Shown: in pieces, positions 49,713 to 59,388 of the stretch | Layout: every line of letters starts with the position of its first letter | Position numbering within the stretch: the first letter of the stretch is position 1 | Origin: Neptunomonas japonica JAMM 1380 | GTDB taxonomy: Bacteria; Pseudomonadota; Gammaproteobacteria; Pseudomonadales; Balneatricaceae | Length of the DNA stretch: 64,000 nucleotides | NCBI RefSeq assembly: GCF_016592555.1 | Contig: NZ_AP014546.1 | Coordinates: forward strand, 1,116,001 to 1,180,000 | Reading direction: 5' to 3' | The notes under the pieces: model-generated | What the model was told of the DNA's origin: nothing | What the model saw: only the letters and a program-made list of their open reading frames with translations | Databases searched by the model: none | Program-made: the position numbers and the translations under genes

Positions 49713-50498
49713 ATGGAATTTGCTTACAGCTTTGCTGGATTGGTTGTAGGGTTTATTGTCGGGCTCACAGGCATTGGTGGTGGTGCATTAATGACGCCGA
49801 TTCTGATTGTTGTGTTCGGTATCCCTCCTATTATTGCCGTGAGCACAGATCTTCTTTACGCCTCAGTCACCAAGTTTGGTGGGGTTTTTGCGTATGCTCG
49901 TAAAAAATTAATTGAATGGCGGATCGTTATTTTACTGTTGTCTGGTAGTATCCCCGGCAGCTTGTTGACGCTGGAGTACCTTAAGGGTTTAGCGGCTTTA
50001 GATGATATTGAACATCTAATGAATCTGACACTAGGTATTTCGCTGATATTGACCTCTATAGCGGTGTTTGGCCGTAACAAAATTCGCGAGTTTGCCCTGA
50101 AAGTAGAAGGGCGTCCTTGGGTCGTAAAAGCAAAGAGAATTCGCCCTGCAGTCACCTTGTTAACCGGTGTTGTGTTGGGTGGTTTAGTTACGCTGTCCTC
50201 TGTTGGTGCAGGTGCGTTAGGTACAGCGATGTTAATTACGCTTTACCCGCGCATGAGTATGCCAGCGATTGTTGGTACTGATCTTGTGCATGCCGTGGTG
50301 CTAACTGGTATTGCCGGTGCTGGGCATTATGGTATGGGAAGCGTGGATTTATCTTTGCTTGCCTATTTACTGCTGGGGTCATTGCCAGGTGTGTTTATAG
50401 GGAGTCACATAGGTGCGAAACTGTCACCTAAGGTGATGCAACCGATAATGGGCTCAATATTGCTAGCTATCGGTGTACGTTTCGTATTGGCTGGTTGA
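49713..50498 (+). CDS. TSUP family (TauE/SafE) membrane transporter
   Basis: 261-residue membrane protein of about eight helices with the typical start GFIVGLTGIGGGALMTPILI and the second half-repeat GVVLGGLVTLSSVGAGALGT. TSUP proteins move sulfur-containing anions such as sulfite, sulfoacetate or sulfate. The position at the head of cysI-DUF934-cysH suggests sulfate uptake or sulfite export. The ATG at 49713 gives the usual N-terminus; an upstream ATG at 49698 is possible but has a poor ribosome spacing. Confidence 0.87.
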   Translation: MEFAYSFAGLVVGFIVGLTGIGGGALMTPILIVVFGIPPIIAVSTDLLYASVTKFGGVFAYARKKLIEWRIVILLLSGSIPGSLLTLEYLKGLAALDDIEHLMNLTLGISLILTSIAVFGRNKIREFALKVEGRPWVVKAKRIRPAVTLLTGVVLGGLVTLSSVGAGALGTAMLITLYPRMSMPAIVGTDLVHAVVLTGIAGAGHYGMGSVDLSLLAYLLLGSLPGVFIGSHIGAKLSPKVMQPIMGSILLAIGVRFVLAG

Positions 50499-50577
50499 CA
50501 TAATAATTATTAACGAACAATTTAAATTTTCTAGAATCGTAAAAGGGCAGTTGAGCTGCTAAACGGGTGAAACATTC

Positions 50578-52236
50578 ATGTATCAGTATAATGAAGTCGA
50601 CCAAACCCTGGTTGACGAGCGCGTCGAACAGTACCGTGATCAGACACGTCGCTACTTGGCAGGAGAGCTTCCAGAGGATGAGTTTCTTGTCTTGCGATTG
50701 ATGAATGGACTTTATATTCAACGGTTTGCACCGATGCTGCGTGTAGCGATTCCTTATGGCTTGATGTCTTCGGAACAATTGCGCAAATTAGCTCATATTG
50801 CTCGTACATATGATAAAGGTTATGGGCACTTCACAACCCGTACAAACCTTCAGTTTAACTGGCCTAAGCTTGAAGAAGTACCTGATATTTTGGCTGAATT
50901 GGCGCAAGTGCAGATGCATGCTATTCAGACGTCGGGTAACTGCATTCGTAACACCACAACGGATCCATACTCCGGCGTCTATGCTAATGAATTAGAAGAC
51001 CCACGTGCTTACTGTGAGATCATACGTCAATGGTCGACATTACATCCTGAATTTGCTTATTTACCTCGCAAATTTAAAATTGCAGTGACCGGTAGTACCG
51101 AAGATCGAGCCGCATCTCAGGTGCATGATATTGGTTTGCATCTAGTGCAGAATGATGCCGGTGAAATTGGTTTTGAAGTACTTGTGGGTGGTGGTTTAGG
51201 CCGTACACCTGTTATTGGTAAGGTAGTGCGAGACTTCTTACCTAAAGAGCATCTGCTTTCGTATTTAGATGCTATCTTGCGTGTTTATAACCTTAACGGG
51301 CGTCGAGATAACAAGTACAAAGCGCGTATTAAGATCCTAGTCAATGCTTTGGGCGTCAAAGAGTTTAGCCGCTTGGTTGAAGAAGAGTGGGAATACTCTC
51401 GCGACGGTGAACTTACGTTAACGAGTGCTGAAATTGAGCGTGCTAAAAGCTTCTTTACACCGTTTGATTATGATGTAAATGCAGCGACAGATACGTCGTT
51501 TGAGCAAAAGCTTGCAGAAGATAGTGCTTTTAAAACTTGGTATGAGCGCAATACAGTCGACCACCGCGTTGAAGGATATCGTATTGCGATTGTATCCTTA
51601 AAACCGCATTTAAAACCGGCGGGTGATATCACTGATGCGCAGATGGACCTCGTGGCTGATCTGGCTGAAAAATACAGCTTTGGTGAAATTCGCTCCACGC
51701 ATGATCAGAACTTAGTATTGGCTGATGTGAAAAAAGCAGACTTATATAGTGTGTGGCAAGGGCTAGAGGCTAGCAATCTGGCTCGTCCAAATATTGGTAC
51801 ATTAGCGGATATGATTGTTTGCCCAGGTTTTGATTTCTGTGCACTAGCAAATGCAAAAACATTGAACATTGCCGATCAAATTAATGAGCGTTTTGACGAT
51901 CTAGATCACCTCTATGATTTAGGTGATATTCAGTTGAATATGTCGGGTTGTATCAATGCTTGTGGCCATCATCATGTTGCAGATATCGGCATTTTGGGTG
52001 TCGATAAAAAAGGTGAAGATTGGTACCAGATTACTTTGGGGGGCTCTTCACGTGAAGATGCTTCATTAGGTAAAGTGTTAGGTAAGTCTGTTGCTGCTGA
52101 TGATGTTGCGAATACATTAGAGAAAATTTTGGATGTGTTTGTAGAGCACCGCCAAGAAGAAGAATTGTTCCGCGATACTTACAAACGTATCGGTATGGAC
52201 CCGTTTAAGGAGAATGTTTATGCCCCTGCTCATTAA
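50578..52236 (+). CDS. cysI: Sulfite reductase, siroheme/4Fe-4S hemoprotein subunit
   Basis: 552-residue assimilatory sulfite (or nitrite/sulfite) reductase. Siroheme/cluster ligands are Cys415 and Cys421 (CPGFDFC), Cys458 and Cys462 (CINAC). The N-terminal half carries the ferredoxin-type half domain with KGYGHFTTRTNLQFNW. No flavoprotein partner (CysJ) is next to it, so electrons may come from ferredoxin or a remote reductase. It overlaps DUF934 by 17 bases. Confidence 0.93.
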   Translation: MYQYNEVDQTLVDERVEQYRDQTRRYLAGELPEDEFLVLRLMNGLYIQRFAPMLRVAIPYGLMSSEQLRKLAHIARTYDKGYGHFTTRTNLQFNWPKLEEVPDILAELAQVQMHAIQTSGNCIRNTTTDPYSGVYANELEDPRAYCEIIRQWSTLHPEFAYLPRKFKIAVTGSTEDRAASQVHDIGLHLVQNDAGEIGFEVLVGGGLGRTPVIGKVVRDFLPKEHLLSYLDAILRVYNLNGRRDNKYKARIKILVNALGVKEFSRLVEEEWEYSRDGELTLTSAEIERAKSFFTPFDYDVNAATDTSFEQKLAEDSAFKTWYERNTVDHRVEGYRIAIVSLKPHLKPAGDITDAQMDLVADLAEKYSFGEIRSTHDQNLVLADVKKADLYSVWQGLEASNLARPNIGTLADMIVCPGFDFCALANAKTLNIADQINERFDDLDHLYDLGDIQLNMSGCINACGHHHVADIGILGVDKKGEDWYQITLGGSSREDASLGKVLGKSVAADDVANTLEKILDVFVEHRQEEELFRDTYKRIGMDPFKENVYAPAH

Positions 52237-52711
52237 TAAAAATATCGTTGCTAACGATAGCTGGCAGTCGATTGATACAGAAAGCCTAGAGCAGGCTCAG
52301 GCGCTTCCTAGTGGCGATATTATCGTACCGTTAGCTTTTTACCTTGAGAATCGTGACGATCTTCTGGGCCGTGATGGCCAGCTAGGTATACAAGTGAATG
52401 GAGATGATGATCTTCAGGCTTTGTATGCTGAACAGGGTAATATTGCTTTGGTTGCGGTTGAATTTCCAATCTTTCGAGATGGGCGTGGTTTTAGTATCGC
52501 TAAGCACCTTGTTAGAACAGGCTTTAAAGGCGAAATCCGGGCGATAGGTGATGTGGCGCGTGATCGTTTAGCGTTGATGCAAAGCTCAGGTTTTAATGCA
52601 TTTTTAATTCCTGAAGATCGGTTTTCAGAAGAAGACCTCAATGCATTTACTGAAGTAAGCGTGAATTATCAGGGAACGGCAGCTGACCCACGGCCTATTT
52701 TTCGCCGCTAA
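52220..52711 (+). CDS. DUF934 family protein of the sulfite-reduction operon
   Basis: 163-residue cytoplasmic protein of DUF934, found with CysI and CysH in many proteobacteria. Conserved segments are PLAFYLENRDDLLGRDGQLG, DGRGFSIAKHLVR and GEIRAIGDVARDRL. It has no catalytic motif I can name. The ATG at 52220 is 7 bases after AAGGAG and is preferred over the ATG at 52214. It overlaps the end of cysI, so translation is coupled. Confidence 0.88.
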   Translation: MPLLINKNIVANDSWQSIDTESLEQAQALPSGDIIVPLAFYLENRDDLLGRDGQLGIQVNGDDDLQALYAEQGNIALVAVEFPIFRDGRGFSIAKHLVRTGFKGEIRAIGDVARDRLALMQSSGFNAFLIPEDRFSEEDLNAFTEVSVNYQGTAADPRPIFRR

Positions 52712-52768
52712 TTCTATTGACAGAGCTAAAGCCTACGGGCTTTAGCTGACAAAGGAGAGAGAATAACG

Positions 52769-53392
52769 ATGAGTATTGATTTGGTTGCTGCTAATAAGGC
52801 GTTAGAAGGTAAGTCACCCCAAGAGATTGTTGCATGGGCTATTGCGCAGTCTGATAACCCTCTAGTGACGACTAATTTTCGGCCTTACGAATCTGTCATT
52901 TTACATATGGCGGTGCAAGCTAAGCCGGATATTAAAGTCTTGTGGGTTGATTCAGGTTATAACACTTCTGCGACTTATCGATTTGCAGAAAAAATGATTC
53001 AGGACTTTAACCTCAACGTCGAAACGTATATTCCTCAACAGACATCTGCTCGTCGTAATGTGCTGATGAAGGGTATTCCTGATATTGATGATCCTTTACA
53101 TGATGAGTTTACCCGCCAAGTTAAGTTAGAACCGTTTCAACGCGCATTAGCGCAGATGAGCCCTGATTTGTGGTTGAATGCTATTCGTAAAGACCAGACC
53201 GAGTTTCGCCAGTCCTTGGAAATTGTGTCTGCTAGTAAAGATGGCATTATTAAGGTTGCACCACTGTTCAACTGGAGTGAGGCCGAGCTAGAGGCATATT
53301 TGCTTGAGCATAACTTGCCAAATGAGCATGATTATTTTGATCCTACTAAAGCGCTAGAAACACGTGAGTGCGGTTTGCACACACAGCTATAA
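52769..53392 (+). CDS. cysH: Phosphoadenylyl-sulfate reductase family protein (short form)
   Basis: 207-residue thioredoxin-dependent reductase, releasing sulfite from activated sulfate. The redox cysteine is Cys201 in the terminal RECGLHTQL, matching E. coli CysH (RECGLHEG). It lacks the paired cysteines (CC and CxxC) that bind a 4Fe-4S cluster in APS reductases, so by family rule PAPS is the substrate. At 207 residues it is about 35 shorter than E. coli CysH. It follows the DUF934 gene and is followed by cysG. Confidence 0.9.
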   Translation: MSIDLVAANKALEGKSPQEIVAWAIAQSDNPLVTTNFRPYESVILHMAVQAKPDIKVLWVDSGYNTSATYRFAEKMIQDFNLNVETYIPQQTSARRNVLMKGIPDIDDPLHDEFTRQVKLEPFQRALAQMSPDLWLNAIRKDQTEFRQSLEIVSASKDGIIKVAPLFNWSEAELEAYLLEHNLPNEHDYFDPTKALETRECGLHTQL

Positions 53393-53495
53393 ATTGCTTT
53401 GTTAATATAAGAATTCAAGCAGTGGGTCCGATCTAATCAGTGGTTTTTGACCGGATTATGTTAATCTGGGCTCATGAACTGACTGGGGGCTCATT

Positions 53496-54932
53496 GTGGA
53501 TTTTTTACCTCTCTTTTTTAATCTTAAGTCACGCCAAGTATTACTCATTGGTGGCGGTGATATCGCTTTACGTAAAGCCCGCCTATTGAAGCGTGCCGGT
53601 GTTTATCTCACGGTGGTATCGCATACCGTTGATGACGAGCTCAAAGCACTGTTGGTTAATGCTAACGATCAGATAGTTATTGGCGAATACCATGCGGCGT
53701 TATTAGAAGGCAAAGCATTAGTGGTAGCGGCTACTGATGACAAAGACCTGCATGAGCGTGTTCATTATGATGCAGTGGCGCTAAATATCCCTGTTAATGT
53801 TGTTGATACTCCCTCCCTTTGTACCTTTATTTTTCCGGCTATTGTTGACCGCTCACCTATTGTTATTGGTATCTCTTCAGGCGGAGAGTCGCCTGTTTTA
53901 GCACGCTTGCTAAGGGCGCGTTTAGAAACACTGATCCCTAATGGTTATAGCCGTCTAGGCTCATTAGTTGGACGTTTTCGCCAGCAGGTAAAAGCGACAT
54001 TTGGTTCGGTTAATGAGCGCCGTCGTTTTTGGGAGCATGTGCTCGAAGGTCAGGTTGCAGAGAAGGTTTTTTCTGGGCGCAACGAGGAAGCAGAAGCATT
54101 GCTAAAAGCGGCCATCGATAAAGGTGAAAACAGCCACCAAATAGGCGAGGTGTACTTGGTTGGAGCGGGTCCTGGTGATCCAGAGCTCTTAACGTTTAAA
54201 GCGTTACGCCTGATGCAGCAAGCAGACGTTGTGTTTTATGACAACCTGGTATCGGCAGAAGTGCTGGATCTATGTCGTCGTGATGCAGACCTGATCTATG
54301 TTGGAAAAAAACGTGATGATCATGCGGTCCCTCAAGAGGGGATCAATGCACTATTAGTGCAGCATGCGCAGCAAGGTAAACGTGTTGTTCGCTTAAAGGG
54401 TGGAGATCCATTTATTTTTGGCCGAGGCGGCGAAGAGCTAGAAACACTTAAATCACACGGTATTCCATTTCAGGTGGTGCCGGGGATAACCGCTGCGAGT
54501 GCTTGTTCAACTTATGCCGGTATACCGCTAACACACCGAGGTTATGCGCAGTCGGTTAAGTTTGTAACAGGGCAGCTTAAAAATCGAAAAGATAAACTGA
54601 ATTTCTCTGAGCTGGTGCACCCTAACCAAACCGTTGTGTTTTATATGGGGCTGCATACATTGCCAACTCTTGCAGAAAGCTTAGTCGAGCATGGTAAGCC
54701 AGCCGATACGCCAGTAGCTATTGTCTCTAAGGGGACGTCACCTGATCAAAAGGTTCTGACGGGTACCTTGGCTGACATTGCGGCTAAGCAAGAGGATGCG
54801 AAGCTAGTAGCACCGGCACTGATCATTGTAGGTGAAGTAGTTGCTTTGCAAGATCAGTTAGCATGGTTTGGTGACAACGTTGAACAAGAAGGTTTAACGC
54901 ATGCGTTAGGAATGCTTAAAACAGAGAAATGA
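53496..54932 (+). CDS. cysG: Siroheme synthase (multifunctional CysG)
   Basis: 478-residue fusion. The N-terminal half (about 1-205) is the precorrin-2 dehydrogenase/ferrochelatase, with the NAD-binding [17 protein letters not shown] and Ser128 in [11 protein letters not shown], and the C-terminal half (about 215-460) is uroporphyrinogen III methyltransferase ([30 protein letters not shown]). It makes siroheme for CysI. It is about 100 bases after cysH and ends in a spacer with a clear terminator. Confidence 0.96.
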   Translation: MDFLPLFFNLKSRQVLLIGGGDIALRKARLLKRAGVYLTVVSHTVDDELKALLVNANDQIVIGEYHAALLEGKALVVAATDDKDLHERVHYDAVALNIPVNVVDTPSLCTFIFPAIVDRSPIVIGISSGGESPVLARLLRARLETLIPNGYSRLGSLVGRFRQQVKATFGSVNERRRFWEHVLEGQVAEKVFSGRNEEAEALLKAAIDKGENSHQIGEVYLVGAGPGDPELLTFKALRLMQQADVVFYDNLVSAEVLDLCRRDADLIYVGKKRDDHAVPQEGINALLVQHAQQGKRVVRLKGGDPFIFGRGGEELETLKSHGIPFQVVPGITAASACSTYAGIPLTHRGYAQSVKFVTGQLKNRKDKLNFSELVHPNQTVVFYMGLHTLPTLAESLVEHGKPADTPVAIVSKGTSPDQKVLTGTLADIAAKQEDAKLVAPALIIVGEVVALQDQLAWFGDNVEQEGLTHALGMLKTEK

Positions 54933-55039
54933 GTGTTCTGTTACATTGATTTAATGAGCTATTGCACATGAGCTGTTTTCGATAGCTGTTCGGATAATGG
55001 CTCTTTGTCGCAATTATTTATAGTAATGAATAACCGTTA

Positions 55040-55069
55040 AGCCGGACCCGTGAGGTTCGGCTTTTTTTG
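55040..55069 (+). terminator. Intrinsic terminator after cysG
   Basis: Nine-base-pair stem (55040-55048 with 55054-55062, one G-U) and five-base loop followed by seven T. It is about 110 bases after the cysG stop and closes the sulfur operon. Confidence 0.9.
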
Positions 55070-55189
55070 TGTCTATTGAATATAGGCTCCCGTGTTTTAG
55101 AGCCCCGTTTATTAGCAGCACACACATGCGTATGGTATTAATGAATGGGAACGAATAGCTATCTTCATTAATCAATGGTGAGAGAACTT

Positions 55190-55432
55190 ATGAGTGATAA
55201 AGCCGTTATTGCGCAGAAAGTACCGTATGCAACTGATGTAGTCGCAGGCGAACGTTATCGTTGGTGCGCTTGTGGTTTAAGTAGCCGCCAGCCTTTATGT
55301 GATGGCTCACATAAAGGTACTGACTTTAGACCGGTGTCTTTCACGGCGGAAAAAACAGAGACAGTGTATCTCTGTGGTTGTAAGCAAACAGCAAATGCTC
55401 CGATGTGTGATGGATCGCATAAGGCTCTGTAA
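55190..55432 (+). CDS. CDGSH iron-sulfur protein with two CDGSH motifs
   Basis: 80-residue small redox protein. Two cluster motifs are seen: Cys26, Cys28, Cys37, His41 (CACGLSSRQPLCDGSH) and Cys62, Cys64, Cys73, His77 (CGCKQTANAPMCDGSH). Each would bind a labile 2Fe-2S cluster. I start at ATG 55190 with GAG 7 bases upstream, not at 55175. It is 71 bases before the hydrolase-OsmC fusion, perhaps one unit for redox stress. The family's role in bacteria is not settled. Confidence 0.88.
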   Translation: MSDKAVIAQKVPYATDVVAGERYRWCACGLSSRQPLCDGSHKGTDFRPVSFTAEKTETVYLCGCKQTANAPMCDGSHKAL

Positions 55433-55503
55433 GCGTGCTCGATTAAAGATGTTTGTGTCTGATATTAGCATTGTATTGAAATGATTTTCAGGAGAGCTTT
55501 GGT

Positions 55504-56712
55504 ATGCGTGTAAAGGTTCAATTTGAGAGCAATGGGCAAATGCTGGCTGGGATGCTGGAAACACCTGAAGCAGATATACGTTGTTATGCGCTGTTTGCTC
55601 ATTGCTTCACGTGTGGAAAAGATATAGCGGCGGCCTCTCATATTGCACGGGCGCTGGTGGCAAAAGGCATTGCTGTGCTTCGGTTTGATTTTACGGGCTT
55701 GGGTAATAGCGATGGTGACTTTGCCAACACGCATTTTTCATCAAACATTCAAGACTTATTGGCCGCTGCAGATTTCTTGCGTCAGGAGTATCAAGCGCCT
55801 GCAATATTGATTGGGCATAGCTTGGGAGGTGCGGCAGTGTTAGCGATGGCAGCACAGGTTACAGAAGTTCATGCAGTTGTAACTATCGGTGCACCACACC
55901 ATGCTAAGCATGTCGTGCATAACTTTTCAGCCTCAATCGATAAAATTATTGAAAATGGCGAAGCCGAAGTGTGTTTAGGCTCTCGCAAATTTCTTATCAA
56001 GAAACAGTTTTTAGATGATATTGATACACACCTTGACCATGATATTGGCAAGTTAAAAAAGGCATTGTTAGTGATGCACTCGCCGTCAGATTCTACGGTG
56101 CCTATTTCTGAGGCAGAAAAAATTTATCGTAATGCCAAGCACCCAAAAAGTTTTGTTAGCTTGGATAGTGCTGATCATTTGCTAACTAAGCGCGCTGACT
56201 CTGAGTATGTCGCAGAAACCATAGCAGGTTGGGCTAGTCGCTACATTCCTAAAGCAGAGCAGCATCGAGTCCCTGTTAAAAAAGGGCATGTCATTGTCGA
56301 AGAAAAAAATCATGTTTTCACCCAGCATGTGAGCAGCGATAGCCATTATTGGTTGGCAGATGAGCCGACAGCAGTGGGCGGGGCAAACAGTGGTCCTGAT
56401 CCATATGAACATTTATTAGCAGGACTAGGGGCTTGTACCTCTATGACAGTTCGAATGTATGCGAGTCGAAAAAAGCTGGCGTTACAGCATGTGCGTGTTG
56501 AGCTAAGTCATACTCGTAATTACCATCAAGACTGTGAAGGGTGTGATGTAACGCCGCAGTCGATGGAAATTATTGAGCGTAAACTAACCTTGGTGGGAGA
56601 TTTAACAAAAGAGCAGCGACAGCGTTTGCTAGAGATAGCGGATAAGTGTCCCGTACATAAAACACTACACAGTAATCTTCAGGTTGTTACTCAGTTGTTA
56701 CCAACAGAGTAA
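55504..56712 (+). CDS. Alpha/beta hydrolase fused to an OsmC-type peroxide reductase domain
   Basis: 402-residue bifunctional protein. Residues 1-245 form an alpha/beta hydrolase with nucleophile Ser106 in GHSLGG and candidate Asp195 and His225. Residues about 255-402 are an OsmC/Ohr-like domain with the redox pair Cys311 (GLGACTSMT) and Cys382 (DKCPVHKTL). OsmC proteins reduce organic hydroperoxides; the hydrolase could release the substrate from a lipid ester. This fusion is known in proteobacteria. The ATG at 55504 is preceded by a GGAG site. Confidence 0.92.
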   Translation: MRVKVQFESNGQMLAGMLETPEADIRCYALFAHCFTCGKDIAAASHIARALVAKGIAVLRFDFTGLGNSDGDFANTHFSSNIQDLLAAADFLRQEYQAPAILIGHSLGGAAVLAMAAQVTEVHAVVTIGAPHHAKHVVHNFSASIDKIIENGEAEVCLGSRKFLIKKQFLDDIDTHLDHDIGKLKKALLVMHSPSDSTVPISEAEKIYRNAKHPKSFVSLDSADHLLTKRADSEYVAETIAGWASRYIPKAEQHRVPVKKGHVIVEEKNHVFTQHVSSDSHYWLADEPTAVGGANSGPDPYEHLLAGLGACTSMTVRMYASRKKLALQHVRVELSHTRNYHQDCEGCDVTPQSMEIIERKLTLVGDLTKEQRQRLLEIADKCPVHKTLHSNLQVVTQLLPTE

Positions 56713-56742
56713 TGGGTGCTCAATAAACGGTTCTAGATAAAA

Positions 56743-56771
56743 GGGGCAGGCTAGGTTTATAGCCTGTACCC
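56743..56771. terminator. Hairpin between the OsmC fusion and aqpZ genes
   Basis: Stem around GGGGCAGGCTA/TAGCCTGTACCC with a small bulge and six-base loop, between convergent genes. On the minus strand four T follow, so it terminates aqpZ best. Confidence 0.7.
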
Positions 56772-56804
56772 TTGAGGCATGCATCACTTGCTAAGTAATT
56801 GACT

Positions 56805-57494
56805 CTACTTATCTTCGCTGCCGATGTAACGATAGACGCCCGCACCCAAGATGGCACCAATCACTGGCGCTATCCAGAATAGCCATAACTGAGAAATCGC
56901 CCAACCGCCAACATACAACGCAACACCTGTACTACGTGCAGGGTTTACAGACGTGTTAGTGACAGGAATACTAATGAGGTGGATTAAGGTTAGACATAGT
57001 CCAATAGCAATAGGGGCTAAACCTTTAGGTGCGCGCTCATCCGTTGCACCCATGATGACGAGTAAGAACATCATCGTCATTACCACTTCAGTAATAAAAG
57101 CAGACAGTAATGAGTAACCACCAGGTGAGTGTTCCGCGTAGCCATTGGAAGCAAATCCTGCGCTGACATCAAATCCTGCTTGTCCGCTAGCAATCAAGAA
57201 CAAAACCCCACCGGCAACTAAGCCGCCAATGACTTGCGCTGCGATATAGGGAAGTAACTGGTTGGCTGGAAAACGCCCACCTGCCCATAACCCTATAGAG
57301 ACCGCTGGATTAAGATGACAGCCAGAAATATGTCCGATAGCAAAAGCCATCGTTAAGACAGTTAACCCGAAAGCAAATGACACGCCGAGTAGGCCGATAC
57401 CTACATCAGGAAAAGCCGCAGCCAGTACCGCGCTGCCGCACCCCCCCAATACTAGCCAAAATGTTCCAAAAGATTCTGCAATATACTTTTTCAT
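56805..57494 (-). CDS. aqpZ: Aquaporin Z
   Basis: 229-residue six-helix water channel. Both NPA loops are intact (Asn62-Ala64 and Asn184-Ala186) and the selectivity residues of AqpZ are at the expected places (His172, Thr181, Arg187), so it conducts water and not glycerol. The start has a near-perfect AAGGAGG 5 bases upstream, suggesting good translation. It stands alone, upstream of an SRPBCC gene. Confidence 0.96.
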   Translation of the reverse strand: MKKYIAESFGTFWLVLGGCGSAVLAAAFPDVGIGLLGVSFAFGLTVLTMAFAIGHISGCHLNPAVSIGLWAGGRFPANQLLPYIAAQVIGGLVAGGVLFLIASGQAGFDVSAGFASNGYAEHSPGGYSLLSAFITEVVMTMMFLLVIMGATDERAPKGLAPIAIGLCLTLIHLISIPVTNTSVNPARSTGVALYVGGWAISQLWLFWIAPVIGAILGAGVYRYIGSEDK

Positions 57495-57562
57495 AACAAC
57501 CTCCTTGATTGTGGAGGTAGTGTTGCGTTGAGTGGCTGAACCTCTACTGAAATATTAGTCTT

Positions 57563-57991
57563 CTAAGCTAAGTAAGCTTTTAAAGAGGCTAAAAGCCCTG
57601 CGTAAATAGGATTACAAAACTCACTAACATCATGACTGTTGTCTGAATCAAAGCTGGATGACCATTCAATAAAGGTCTCGCCTGTGTCTGTGATAGGCGA
57701 TAATTTTACGACGCCAAAATAGTTCTGCACACAGTCTTTAGCGACAGGCCCTGGGCCATCATCAATACGGTACGTGAAAGTGAATCCATTATTGTCGATG
57801 GACAGAAGCGTTTCATGAAATGCATCATTAAGAATGCGTCGAGCACCCACCTCATGGCTTTGTTTATCTCCTACTTTCTCTGTAGAGGTAACAACAGCAG
57901 TGCCCCACGGTAAATCATGAAAGTTTTTTACGGTATCCCAAACTTTTTCTATAGGCGCATTGATAACCGTTGAGTTGTAACATTTTCCCAT
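57563..57991 (-). CDS. SRPBCC family protein
   Basis: 142-residue soluble protein of the START/Bet v1-like fold (STVINAPIEKVWDTVKNFHDLPWG, RRILNDAFHETLLSIDNNGFTFTY, FIEWSSSFDSD). Such proteins bind hydrophobic ligands; the ligand here is unknown. ATG 57991 lies 6 bases after AAGGTG and is preferred over the in-frame GTG at 58000. It is 68 bases upstream of aqpZ on the same strand, so they may share a promoter. Confidence 0.82.
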   Translation of the reverse strand: MGKCYNSTVINAPIEKVWDTVKNFHDLPWGTAVVTSTEKVGDKQSHEVGARRILNDAFHETLLSIDNNGFTFTYRIDDGPGPVAKDCVQNYFGVVKLSPITDTGETFIEWSSSFDSDNSHDVSEFCNPIYAGLLASLKAYLA

Positions 57992-58090
57992 GGTGTTCAC
58001 CTTGTCATCATTTTACGATTGATTGCGTTGGCTTCGTTGTACCTGAAATCTAGCATACTCGGGAAGTGAACTGCTGTTAGTCTGAAGTGT

Positions 58091-58118
58091 TAAAAAGCAC
58101 CTTCTTTAGTGCTTTTTA
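58091..58118. terminator. Bidirectional intrinsic terminator after the lysis-like operon
   Basis: Ten-base-pair stem (58091-58100 with 58109-58118) with A and T runs on both arms and eight-base loop. It lies 46 bases beyond the end of the operon at 58164. Confidence 0.85.
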
Positions 58119-58163
58119 GTATGTGCGTGGATTGTGCCTCTAGTGTTTTATTAAGGCGGTTTC

Positions 58164-58406
58164 TTATGTGAGTATTAGCAGGGTTAGATAAGGAACTAGG
58201 CTAAATATAATAAAAAGTAGTTTAAATAACCCAAGAAAAGCGTAAAAAGCAATGTCGAATTGCTGGCGCGTAATAGCAAAAAAATGGCGTTGAGTGTGAT
58301 AGACAAAATCTGGCGCAAGCATAAATATACTTGTCCATAGAATAAGCAGTGCGACATTGATAACCGAACACCACATGAAAAAGTCTTTTAGTGTTTCTAT
58401 GTCCAT
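58164..58406 (-). CDS. Small two-helix membrane protein, last gene of the lysis-like operon (DUF6868-like)
   Basis: 80-residue hydrophobic protein with helices at about 13-35 and 50-78. It resembles short proteins annotated DUF6868 (recalled, not verified). Its ATG follows immediately after the TAG of the lipoprotein gene (no base between them), with AAGGA 10 bases upstream, so the two are translationally coupled. Function unknown. Confidence 0.65.
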   Translation of the reverse strand: MDIETLKDFFMWCSVINVALLILWTSIFMLAPDFVYHTQRHFFAITRQQFDIAFYAFLGLFKLLFIIFSLVPYLTLLILT

Positions 58407-59324
58407 CTATGTATCATCCTTTTTTCCAAATAAGAGTTTTAGTTTATCCTTGGCCAGAAATAGAATTATCCCGAAAATGCTAACGAGCAATGTTTCCCAA
58501 AACTCTAATAGTTTCTTCCAAAATACACTAAGTAACTCTATCAATTTTTCTTTGAATAACCCGCTAGAATCAACATTGACAGTGACGTTGAGCGTAGCGG
58601 CTGTTCTGGGGACGGGAATGCCGCTGCAGTCAGCAGATTCAAATAGATTGATATTAGCGCCCACTTGAAAGGTACCTGCCTTAATAGGGACGAGTATAAA
58701 GCTGAGCTCGGAGCCTTTGGGGTGTATTTTTATGCACTGTATATTTTTAGGGGTTATGTTGAATTCTGGAGCGATGGCTTCAATTTTAGCGGTTTCGCCG
58801 GCGGCAGGTATTGTTGTAGTGCTGCTTGCCATGCCTGCAGGTACAATGGCACCTGAATCCGGGTTACCAATCCACACTCTTAATTCGCCCACAGGCCCAG
58901 GTATATCTAAGCGGGTATTAGCTGTTATTTCTACCTTGTATTGATCAAATGTAGGCGGCGAAATTTCCTTTGTAGCGTCCTTATATTTCGGGTTGAGGGT
59001 TGTTGTGTTGCTCGTTTTTTGAGCTTCTTTAGCTCGCCCAGCCGCTTCCTTTGTCGGTAGGGCTTTAGGTTTGTGCTTTACAGTATGGGTGTTAACTGTG
59101 GCAGAAGGTTTGACGCTGGGTTGGCGTGTGTCGGTTGCAGGCGGAGCGGGTTTTGGTGTAACAACGGCTGGTGCTTCTACTTCTACTTCTGCTTTATTGT
59201 TACTATTTGTCACGGAGCTTTGCGGTGCTTCCTCTTCTTGGGAACAGCTGGTTAGTAGCATCGCAATGCAGAAATACATCATAGCCAGTAATAATGGTTG
59301 TGAGGTTAATTGGCTATATCTCAT
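58407..59324 (-). CDS. Lipoprotein with Pro/Ala linker and C-terminal membrane helix, unknown family
   Basis: 305-residue protein. Signal peptide with lipobox LLTSC (lipid Cys about residue 27), a disordered linker rich in Pro, Thr and Lys (about 30-115), a beta-rich domain (about 120-245, VGELRVWIGNPDSGAIVPAG), and an amphipathic segment followed by a membrane helix (about 255-290, ending KLLFGKKDDT). A lipid anchor plus C-terminal membrane helix could connect two membranes. I do not recognise the family. It is third in the operon with a holin-like protein and an M15 peptidase. A G-run at 8 bases serves the ATG. Confidence 0.7.
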   Translation of the reverse strand: MRYSQLTSQPLLLAMMYFCIAMLLTSCSQEEEAPQSSVTNSNNKAEVEVEAPAVVTPKPAPPATDTRQPSVKPSATVNTHTVKHKPKALPTKEAAGRAKEAQKTSNTTTLNPKYKDATKEISPPTFDQYKVEITANTRLDIPGPVGELRVWIGNPDSGAIVPAGMASSTTTIPAAGETAKIEAIAPEFNITPKNIQCIKIHPKGSELSFILVPIKAGTFQVGANINLFESADCSGIPVPRTAATLNVTVNVDSSGLFKEKLIELLSVFWKKLLEFWETLLVSIFGIILFLAKDKLKLLFGKKDDT

Positions 59325-59388
59325 GCGATGTCCCCCAGTTATTAGTTAGTCCTATTTATTGGCTGGTCTTATTAATGTTTTTGTATGG

